Position numbers and translations under genes: made by a program
NCBI GenBank assembly: GCA_031287845.1
Contig: JAITSI010000037.1
Span: 1 to 28,337, forward strand
DNA: 28,337 nt
Source: Puniceicoccales bacterium
GTDB lineage: Bacteria; Verrucomicrobiota; Verrucomicrobiia; Opitutales; JAIRLM01
Reading direction: 5' to 3'
Shown: piece after piece, positions 16,345 through 23,363 of the stretch
How positions within the stretch are numbered: the stretch's first letter is position 1
Layout of the letters: every line of letters begins with the position of its first letter
Notes under the pieces: generated by a model
The model's database searches: none
What the model was told of the DNA's origin: nothing
The model's input: the letters and a program-made list of their open reading frames with translations, nothing else

Positions 16345-18450
16345 ATGGACACTGCGCGGAGATACGGGCTGCGTGGCATCCTCTACCTTGTCCTGGGAAT
16401 CCTGCTCGCCGTTGCCCTGGTCGGCTATGCGCCGGAGCAGTGTCCCTGGATCAGCACCCTTGCCCTGGACCGGTCGGGCCCGCGCAACCCCATCGGCGCC
16501 GCCGGAATCTACCTCACCTTTGGGGGAATTTCCCTCCTCGGCCTGGCCTACTGGCTCGTTCCGCTCTTTCTCCTCCGCGCTGCCCAGGCCAACCTGTTCC
16601 GCGGAGCACTTCCCCCCGGCCGCATTTCCTCCATGCTGTGCTGCCTGGCGCTGGCACCGATCGCCCTGGCCCTGCTGCAGGAGCACTTTCCCTCCCTCGC
16701 CCGGCCGGGCTGGGATGCCATCTTTCTCTACGGCCTCGGCGGCTGCTACGGCAACATTCTCCACGGCCAGCTCTTTGCCCCCCTGCTGGGCCAGCTCGGC
16801 AGTGCCCTGGTCCTGGCCATCGCCCTCACCTGCGCGCTGTGGGGAATTTTTACCCGGGAGGTCTCCCTCGCCGTCGCCATCGGCCATCGGCTGGACCGGC
16901 TGGGCCACCTGGGCCGTCGCCTGGCCCCGTGGCGTTCCCGGAGCGGGAACGGGGATGCGCAGATGCCGCCGGCCGGAGATCCCATTGCCGCCTTGGACTC
17001 CGCCGCCGGTCCGGTCTTCGACGGGCATAGGTCGGAGAGCCGGGGAGAAATCGTGGACGATGCGCTGCTGGCGATGAAAAAATTGCCGGTGATGGACTCG
17101 CTCTTTGGGGAAAGTAGCGCCCCGGCCGAGGAGGACTATGTCCCTCCCCCCCTAGATTTACTGGATCCCGTGCAGAGCCAGGAAGATGCCAGTTCCCACG
17201 GCGCCCTGGCGGAGGCGCTGAAGGAAACCCTGCAGCAGTTCGGCATCGCCGTGGAAATCGGGGAAATCCAGTCGGGTCCCGTGCTCACCCGCTTCGAACT
17301 GCTCCCCGCGCCCGGCGTGCGGGTGGAAAAGATAGAAAATTTAGACAAAAACCTTGCCCTGACCCTGCGGGCCCCGTCGGTGCGCGTCCTGGCGCCCGTT
17401 CCCGGCCGCAACTGCGTCGGCATTGAAATTCCCAGGGCGCAGCCGGATCCGGTGGGCCTGCGCAGCATCCTGGAGTCGGAGCAGTGGCAGAGGCGAACGG
17501 CGGAAATTCCCATCGTGCTGGGCCGGGGCGTCACGGGGGAACCGCTCATCGCCGACCTGGCCCGCATGCCGCACCTGCTCATCGCCGGCGCCACCGGCTC
17601 CGGCAAAACCGTCTGCATCAACTCCATCCTGGCCTCCTTCCTGTTCCACGCCGCGCCGGAGGAGCTGCGGCTCATCCTGGTGGACCCGAAGATCGTGGAG
17701 ATGCAGGTTTATAATCGCTTGCCCCACATGCTGTTGCCCACGTTGACCGATCCCAAGCTGGTCCCAAACGCGCTCCGCTGGCTCATCCACAACATGGAGT
17801 GGCGCTACCACCTATTTGCCGGCGTCGGCGTGCGGAACATCAACGGCTTCAACGCCAAGGTCAGCCGCAGCCGGGAAGAGGCCGAAAAGGAAAGCGCCCT
17901 GGACCGGGAGCTGTCCCCGGAGGAGCGCACCGCCATGGCCGGCCTGTGGGGCCAGCGCCACGGCATCGCCCCCACGCCGCGGCAGAAGCTGCCCTACATC
18001 GTCTGCGTCATCGACGAGCTGGCGGATCTGATGCTCCTGGCCCCGGACGAGGTGGAAAATTCCGTCACCCGCCTGGCCCAGCTTGCCCGGGCGGCCGGCA
18101 TCCACCTGATCCTCGCCACGCAGAGGCCGTCGGTCAATGTCATCACCGGCGTCATAAAGGCCAATTTGCCCAGCCGCATCGCATTTAAGGTCGCTTCAAA
18201 GGTGGACAGCCGCACCATCCTGGACGCCAACGGCGCGGACGGTCTCCTGGGCCGCGGTGACATGCTCTTCCTGCCACCCGGCGCCTCCTCCCTGGTTCGG
18301 GCCCAGGGTGCCTGGGTCAGCGACGAGGAAGTGGCCCGCATCGTGGAATTTCTGGCCCGCCGGGGCACCCCCAACCTGGACCGGCAGGCCATGGCATTTG
18401 TGGAAGGCGCCGGCGATTCGGGACAGGAATCCCGCCGGGATGGAATCTAG
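16345..18450 (+). CDS. ftsK: FtsK/SpoIIIE DNA translocase lacking the gamma domain
   Basis: A septum-located DNA pump that clears chromosome DNA during division. The 701-residue protein has four or five hydrophobic helices in its first 180 residues, a short linker, and the alpha/beta motor domain. Walker A is GATGSGKT (415-422, Lys421), Walker B is YIVCVIDELADL, and LATQRPSVNVITGVIKANLPSRIAFKV and LDANGADGLLGRGDML follow. The protein stops about 40 residues after the motor (GAWVSDEEVARIVEFLARRG, then a short tail). The C-terminal gamma winged helix, which reads chromosome polarity sequences and contacts XerD, is absent. The UAG stop is part of the CTAG that begins repeat copy D, so the gene looks truncated by that element, unless the lineage lost the domain earlier. 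The start ATG has AAGGA upstream. Confidence 0.94.
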   Translation: MDTARRYGLRGILYLVLGILLAVALVGYAPEQCPWISTLALDRSGPRNPIGAAGIYLTFGGISLLGLAYWLVPLFLLRAAQANLFRGALPPGRISSMLCCLALAPIALALLQEHFPSLARPGWDAIFLYGLGGCYGNILHGQLFAPLLGQLGSALVLAIALTCALWGIFTREVSLAVAIGHRLDRLGHLGRRLAPWRSRSGNGDAQMPPAGDPIAALDSAAGPVFDGHRSESRGEIVDDALLAMKKLPVMDSLFGESSAPAEEDYVPPPLDLLDPVQSQEDASSHGALAEALKETLQQFGIAVEIGEIQSGPVLTRFELLPAPGVRVEKIENLDKNLALTLRAPSVRVLAPVPGRNCVGIEIPRAQPDPVGLRSILESEQWQRRTAEIPIVLGRGVTGEPLIADLARMPHLLIAGATGSGKTVCINSILASFLFHAAPEELRLILVDPKIVEMQVYNRLPHMLLPTLTDPKLVPNALRWLIHNMEWRYHLFAGVGVRNINGFNAKVSRSREEAEKESALDRELSPEERTAMAGLWGQRHGIAPTPRQKLPYIVCVIDELADLMLLAPDEVENSVTRLAQLARAAGIHLILATQRPSVNVITGVIKANLPSRIAFKVASKVDSRTILDANGADGLLGRGDMLFLPPGASSLVRAQGAWVSDEEVARIVEFLARRGTPNLDRQAMAFVEGAGDSGQESRRDGI

Positions 18451-18760
18451 GGTCAGGACCCGTGAACCCGGGCCGCCGGTTGACGATGGGGCTGCGCCCC
18501 CTCCAGCACCCCCCCACGGAATGCCACCGCATCGATGCCCGAGGGAGGCGGAGCACGGCGAAGCTGGGGGCAGAGCCCCCAAATGGGCCCGGGCCGGCCC
18601 TCGAGGCCTCCATCAGGGCCGGCCCGCGGCACTGCCCGCTCCGCCGGGCAGCGCCCGTAAGCGGCCCTTCCCCCAAGAAGTCAAGCTCCTGCGCAACAGG
18701 TCCGTATCGGGCACTTTTCCAGATGGAGATGGAATGTGGGTTTATGGGGATGGGGTCTAG
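18447..18760 (+). mobile_element. Repeat copy D
   Basis: A 314-bp copy bounded by CTAG at 18447-18450 and at 18757-18760. The left inverted repeat is GGTCAGGACCCGTGAACCC; the right one has decayed (GGGTTTATGGGGATGGGGT). The left module, a hairpin GGGGGC-AGA-GCCCCC (18566-18580) and the right module (AAGTCAAGCTCCTGCGC, AGGTCCGTATCGGGCAC) are present, with an internal deletion relative to copy A. It lies between convergent ftsK and the first paralog gene, and its left CTAG provides the ftsK stop codon. Confidence 0.8.
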
Positions 18761-18783
18761 GATTGGATCCCACAAATCCTTGG

Positions 18784-20613
18784 CTATTTCCCAGTTCTCC
18801 TCCCAATGTTCAGGTATTTTCCATTCCGCATGAGAAGATTATAGTATCTTGGATTGGTCAGGCAATCATTCACATTTTCATAGACATTTCCATTTTTCTG
18901 CAGGTTTTTTAAATGCATTTGGCACATTTCAAGGCGCAAACAGGTGAAATAAAACTCTTCGGTATCCACGCCACGACCACTACTAAGAAAACTATCGGCC
19001 AGATCCTGGATTGTCATCTGGCTGACTCCATTGCAAATTCGCGAATCCACGAATTGAATGGGCTGCAAAAGGGAAAAGTCGGGAATTTTGCTGGGGAGGG
19101 TAAACTCGTTGCGAATGCCACTAACCGTGCCACTTCTCATGTCAAACAGCAGATCTTGCATCCTGCGCTCACCATGTCCACAGATAAAATCTATCACATG
19201 CAACGTTGAAAGTTGGGAAAGAATCGAGGCCTGCACGTTCTTGGGAAATGTGTCAAAGGATCTGAGCTGGGGTTGGTTCTTAGGCATTTGGCGAAATAAT
19301 TGCAATCCATCCTTTCCCGGTTTCCATTCCGTGTACATGGCATTACCCTGGGGATTGCCTCGAATACCGGAGCCGTGTTGAGCTCTGGGATCAGCCCGGG
19401 TTTCATCGTTAACGAGCCAACACCTTGGAAATGGGTTAGTGAAATTTTCGATTGCGGAAAGTTGGAAAATTTTTTCCGAAATTTCGTGGGAAACCTCACT
19501 GCGCGATGCCATATCCGGGATCAGTTCCGCAAGGGATACATCGCTTTTTACCGGTACCCCAATTTGTGCAAAATTGCCAACACAGTGTCCCAAGATTTGC
19601 CCATCGGGAAACGCAATTTTAACGGGCGCCTTTCTCACATATGTTCCATTTCCACCGGGAATATTAGAGCACTTTTCCCTCGTCGCATTCCAGATTGACC
19701 ACCCCTCATTTAGCTTTTGCCCACCTGGATTGGCCACATCAGCCACCACAACCGGCATTGGCCCCGGATCACAGGACGCATTTTGCTCATCCAATATCCT
19801 CCGCACCTCCAGCTTTCCCACCTCGGGGAGAGAATTATAGCTGCTATTATTTTTTTCCAAATATTTCATCGCATTCAGCATGGCCCTCGACCTTGCCTGC
19901 TCGGACAATTGTTTTTTTAATGCAGCACCGGCGAATGTGCGTGGGCCGGCCAGTACGCCCTGGTGTCTTGCTTTCATGTCCTTCCACGGCGAGCTATTTC
20001 GGTCCTCGGATAAACTTGCAAGCGTTTGCAACGGACTGAGTTGCAAAGGTCTCGGCGGAGGAGGTTGCGGTGGAATTGCCCTTCCATTGACATCTCTTCC
20101 GAAAGGAGATGGCCGGGGTGCGGTCCGGACCGTATTGGCGGTAGCTATGGAAGTTGATTGCGGTTTTTTGAAATCCACCATCGGCCTAAGAGTAATACCC
20201 ACACCACCGGCATTGGAGGATGGGACATTGCTCCGACCCACCTCCTGGCAGGAGAAACTAGTGCCGTTCGACGGGTTAGATTTTGCAGTATTGACAGAAT
20301 TGGATGGCGGAAGAAATAAAGGAATGGTCCTGGTCAGGGGCGAAATAACGGCACCCGAATAGCCCCCCAATATTGTGCCGGGGGGTTGCTTTTGCCCGCC
20401 GCCGCTGAGCGCAGGAGTGCTAGCGCCACCGAAAATGCGGGACCCAGTTGGAGATGGATTGCCCGCGTTCCCGTCCGTGGAAACATTAGTGACAGATGCC
20501 TTATCCGTCTGCGTCTGACCTATCTGTGATTGATTCTGAAGGTTAGAGCCAAAACCGGAATAAATTTGGGTGAAGGCGTCGCTCTTTGCGCCCGATACGC
20601 TTGGAAAGCTCAC
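18784..20613 (-). CDS. Paralog family member P1, Pro/Ser-rich N-terminus, conserved C-terminus
   Basis: A 609-residue protein of unknown function, starting at a GTG (20613) placed exactly as the ATGs of its two paralogs relative to a shared promoter. Residues 1 to about 210 are low-complexity, rich in Ser, Asn, Gly and Pro (PPQPPPPRPLQ). A predicted helical stretch (ARSRAMLNAMKYLEKNN) leads into the conserved part. Around 471-500, IDFICGHGERRMQDLLFD followed by GTVSGIRNEF resembles the catalytic-loop region of PI3/4-kinase or HipA-like kinases (GNxDRHxxN), but the key Asp, His and Asn are changed. A C-terminal motif (DLADSFLSSGRGVDTEEF, then CLRLEMCQMHLKNLQKNG) is shared with P2 and P3. No signal peptide or membrane helix is seen. 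AT-richer than ftsK. A secreted host-directed protein is plausible but unproven. Confidence 0.75.
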   Translation of the reverse strand: MSFPSVSGAKSDAFTQIYSGFGSNLQNQSQIGQTQTDKASVTNVSTDGNAGNPSPTGSRIFGGASTPALSGGGQKQPPGTILGGYSGAVISPLTRTIPLFLPPSNSVNTAKSNPSNGTSFSCQEVGRSNVPSSNAGGVGITLRPMVDFKKPQSTSIATANTVRTAPRPSPFGRDVNGRAIPPQPPPPRPLQLSPLQTLASLSEDRNSSPWKDMKARHQGVLAGPRTFAGAALKKQLSEQARSRAMLNAMKYLEKNNSSYNSLPEVGKLEVRRILDEQNASCDPGPMPVVVADVANPGGQKLNEGWSIWNATREKCSNIPGGNGTYVRKAPVKIAFPDGQILGHCVGNFAQIGVPVKSDVSLAELIPDMASRSEVSHEISEKIFQLSAIENFTNPFPRCWLVNDETRADPRAQHGSGIRGNPQGNAMYTEWKPGKDGLQLFRQMPKNQPQLRSFDTFPKNVQASILSQLSTLHVIDFICGHGERRMQDLLFDMRSGTVSGIRNEFTLPSKIPDFSLLQPIQFVDSRICNGVSQMTIQDLADSFLSSGRGVDTEEFYFTCLRLEMCQMHLKNLQKNGNVYENVNDCLTNPRYYNLLMRNGKYLNIGRRTGK

Positions 20614-20619
20614 GGTTTG

Positions 20620-20648
20620 AGCTTAGTCGCGCAAGGCCTGCGAAGCAA
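20620..20648 (-). promoter_or_regulatory. Promoter of P1
   Basis: On the minus strand TTGCTT (20643-20648), a 17-bp spacer, and TAAGCT (20620-20625). The -10-like box ends exactly 6 nt before the GTG start, the same distance as in P2 and P3. An upstream TTTTACGAACCG block also matches those genes. Confidence 0.55.
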
Positions 20649-20749
20649 TCATTTTTTTACGGTTCGTAAAATTTTTCCCCCGAACGGATTTCCCGCCACT
20701 GAAATTCCAACCAACAACGGCCATGGCCCTGCCGCCTCCGCTATGATTA

Positions 20750-22828
20750 TCAAATGTATGGAATTAAAACTCTAGCATAGGAGCCGGGATCATCTAAGAA
20801 CTCCCTTTGAGTGCGTCCCTTCTCCCAGAGGTGAGCATTTCGAATGATTTTTCCATTGCTCGCCAATTTGCTTAAATAATTCTTGCATGTCAAAACCCGA
20901 TTCCAGGCATTGCGGAACTCAGGGCCTTCCACGTCCAGGCCATTCTGGAGAAAGATTATTCCCAAATCGTCAATCGTAAGTCCCATGATTGCATCGTAAA
21001 CATTTCCATCAGCGTATTTAACACTGTTAAGGCTAGCATCCTGCTCTGTTTGAGAAAGGTTAATGAAGCCAGCGTCTAATGGGCTATAATCTGGCATACC
21101 TAGAAATTGGTATTTCAAATTAACGTCGATACATTTTATGCTATTTTCGGGATTGCGCTTGATGCCCGAAATATAATCAGTTAATTGCAGTGTTGAGAGC
21201 TGATTCAAAGAATTTCCAACATCCCATGAAAAGTTCAATGACGACTGTTTATTTAAAGCTAGTACTTGTTTCCCCGATGTTACCCCTTGATCTATTTCTG
21301 TGATGACACCAACCATATTTGATGCATCATTATTTTTAACCGGGAAACTTCTTGGGGCCGGTTTTTGAGGATTTTGACCATTGGGCGCAGCGAAAATCTT
21401 TTCCGTAATTCTATTGGCTATTTGACTGCGTTCCGCGATCTGTTGCGAGTGTTTTTCCGGCGATATTTCGCTTAGTGGTCCGGACGTGAATTCCATCGCC
21501 TTTAGCTGCATTAGCATCTTAACACTTTTGCTTTCACCAACATATCGTGTTAATATACCAATTCTTTGCTTACCGAAAAAATCTGTATAGCTCACGAGAT
21601 CCTGCTTCATCGCACCTTCGTCGTTTAATGTTTCAATTGTTTGCACGTTGGAAATGTCCAAATCTTTGCGGACGGCGGGCACACTGGGCAATTTTGCCTT
21701 CTCCACTATCTGTTGTACTTCTTTCTGCTGTGACGGAGGCAGTTTTTCATAGGACAAGTTGCCCTGCTCTCTCAAATATTTCATTACGTGCAATGTGGCC
21801 TGTGCTTGGGCCCGCTGTTGCAGATACGAAAGCATGGAACCCGCTTTTGGAGGGGGTGTGTTTAATGTATTTTCACAATTCTTTTTTATCACATTTTTGT
21901 TCGGTGAATTGGCCGAGTTTAAAATTGTGCGCAGCATGTCGTCATGCCCTCCCGTGGCTAAGGCAAAGGGCTCAAGCTGATCGTCCGTGCGCGGTGGTGG
22001 TGCTTCGGGTGGGGTCAACGCGTTGTTGTCAGGGGACTTGGTGTCTTGGCTATCCGTGGTGATGCTTTCGTTGGTCAGCGACGTTGAATCGGAGGAAGGC
22101 CCCGACACATCCGTCAAAATCTGACTATCAGAGGACACTTCGTCGGCCGGCGACGTTGAATCGGAGGAAGGCCCCGACACATCCGTCAAAATCTGACCAT
22201 CAGAGGACACTTCGTCGGTCAGCGACGTTGAATCGGAGGAAGGCCCCGGCACATCCGTCAAAATCTGACTACCAGAGGACACTTTGGAGGGTAGAGGTGG
22301 AAGCGGAAGGTTCTTGAGTTCATCTAATGTAAGTCTTTGCGTTACCGGCAAAAGCGGCACTTTATCTTGCAGGCTGGCTGCAGGTGCATTTTGCGTAAAA
22401 GCGTGGACTGGTCTGAGGAGACGGCAGACTTGATTCCCAGCTCCAGAGGACGGTGGCTGGGTGACAGCGGCTGAAACTGAGGTTCCGCCGATGGACAATT
22501 CGGAAGATTGGGATTGCTGGGTCGACGAGGATGACGGAGTTGTGGAGGAAAGGGAATTTGGCAAATTGCGATATATCATGTTTGATTGAATAGTTCCTGG
22601 CACATTAGCGCTCATCACGCTCATCACGGTGGAAGATGGAGTTTTCTTGGCAAATACTACCAGCGGCCTGATATGTATGGAAGGAATGGGAGGAACCGTG
22701 GTCGTCGACGTTTGCGTGGCCACGGGTGGCGCGCCTTTATTGTCCGCGGTGGATTCAACCGTCGGTTGCGGCTGAGTAGGACCAAGTCCAGAAATAAGGC
22801 TTGTCTTCTGGCCGATCGAAGGAGTCAT
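20750..22828 (-). CDS. Paralog family member P2 with internal 24-residue repeats
   Basis: The largest member of the three-gene family, 692 residues from the ATG at 22828. The N-terminal half is Ser/Thr/Pro-rich and contains three tandem copies of a 24-residue unit (about residues 180-252; core QILTDVSGPSSDSTSL). Near the N-terminus, IHIRPLVVFAKKTPSSTVMS aligns with ITLRPMVDFKKPQSTS of P1. The conserved C-terminal half has a helical stretch (RAQAQATLHVMKYLREQG), the degenerate kinase-like segment near 545 (QLSTLQLTDYISGIKRNPEN), and the family tail (LTIDDLGIIFLQNGLDVEGP, then KNYLSKLASNGKII). No catalytic DRH..N triad remains. The stop is TGA, 137 bp before the P1 start. Function unknown; tandem duplication with N-terminal divergence suggests adaptation to changing partners. 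Confidence 0.75.
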   Translation of the reverse strand: MTPSIGQKTSLISGLGPTQPQPTVESTADNKGAPPVATQTSTTTVPPIPSIHIRPLVVFAKKTPSSTVMSVMSANVPGTIQSNMIYRNLPNSLSSTTPSSSSTQQSQSSELSIGGTSVSAAVTQPPSSGAGNQVCRLLRPVHAFTQNAPAASLQDKVPLLPVTQRLTLDELKNLPLPPLPSKVSSGSQILTDVPGPSSDSTSLTDEVSSDGQILTDVSGPSSDSTSPADEVSSDSQILTDVSGPSSDSTSLTNESITTDSQDTKSPDNNALTPPEAPPPRTDDQLEPFALATGGHDDMLRTILNSANSPNKNVIKKNCENTLNTPPPKAGSMLSYLQQRAQAQATLHVMKYLREQGNLSYEKLPPSQQKEVQQIVEKAKLPSVPAVRKDLDISNVQTIETLNDEGAMKQDLVSYTDFFGKQRIGILTRYVGESKSVKMLMQLKAMEFTSGPLSEISPEKHSQQIAERSQIANRITEKIFAAPNGQNPQKPAPRSFPVKNNDASNMVGVITEIDQGVTSGKQVLALNKQSSLNFSWDVGNSLNQLSTLQLTDYISGIKRNPENSIKCIDVNLKYQFLGMPDYSPLDAGFINLSQTEQDASLNSVKYADGNVYDAIMGLTIDDLGIIFLQNGLDVEGPEFRNAWNRVLTCKNYLSKLASNGKIIRNAHLWEKGRTQREFLDDPGSYARVLIPYI
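22074..22289 (-). repeat. Three tandem 72-bp coding repeats in P2
   Basis: Units at 22074-22145, 22146-22217 and 22218-22289 are nearly identical, and each encodes 24 residues (EVSSDGQILTDVSGPSSDST and onward). The period is a multiple of 3 and the frame is kept, so copy number can vary without breaking the protein. Few differences between units imply recent duplication. Confidence 0.93.
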
Positions 22829-22834
22829 GGCGGG

Positions 22835-22863
22835 AGTTTAGCCGCAGGGCACCGGCGAGGCAA
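22835..22863 (-). promoter_or_regulatory. Promoter of P2
   Basis: On the minus strand TTGCCT (22858-22863), a 17-bp spacer, and TAAACT (22835-22840), ending 6 nt before the ATG. The upstream block TTTTTTACGAATCGCAGAG continues into GAATTGGTTTGCC. It is almost identical to the block in front of P3 over about 30 bp, which suggests a common activator or operator site. Confidence 0.6.
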
Positions 22864-23049
22864 ACCAATTCTCTGCGATTCGTAAAAAAAATGATTTTCC
22901 CGACGGCCTTTGCCCTATCCAATTGGAGCAGAATACCATTTGTGACCTGCGCCGGGGGAAATTTTGCCCGCAAGGACGCGCCGACAGGGGAAATTGCCCC
23001 ATGAAGCGGGACGTTTCCGGAGATTTCTGTAAAAATTTTCCACCCCGGC

Positions 23050-23312
23050 CCAGGCTCAGGACCCGTAAAACCCACACTCCACCGCCACCTGGGAAAGCGA
23101 CCGATACGGACCTGTGGTGCAGGAACTTGACTTCTTAAGGGAAAGGCCGCTCACGGGTCAAGGACCGGCCGGGCCCATTTGGGGGCCCTGCCCCCAGCTC
23201 CACTTCCCCCAAACCATCGGTGCCATGGCGGCAGCACGCCGCGGAGGGGATGCCAGAGGGAGCGCAGCCCCATCATCAACCGGCGGACCGGTTTTACGGG
23301 TCCTGACCCCAG
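23050..23312 (-). mobile_element. Repeat copy E, reverse orientation
   Basis: A 263-bp copy with good inverted repeats at both ends: GCTCAGGACCCGTAAAACC on the left (23054-23072) and GGTTTTACGGGTCCTGACC on the right (23290-23308). CCAG flanks both sides (23050-23053 and 23309-23312), the clearest direct duplication in the window besides the CTAG pairs. Modules are reversed relative to copies A, B and D: the right module comes first (GACCGATACGGACCTG, GAACTTGACTTCTTAAGG) and the left module last. It contains a GGGGGC-CCT-GCCCCC hairpin. It lies between the P2 promoter and the P3 3' end. Confidence 0.8.
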
Positions 23313-23363
23313 GGCACCGGGAAAACTTCCCGGCCGGGTACGGCTCCCGGACATGGCCGCAAT

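Noticed and set aside
22074..22289. Possible CRISPR-like array
   Set aside because: The 72-bp units are contiguous, have no unique spacers and keep a reading frame, so they are coding tandem repeats.
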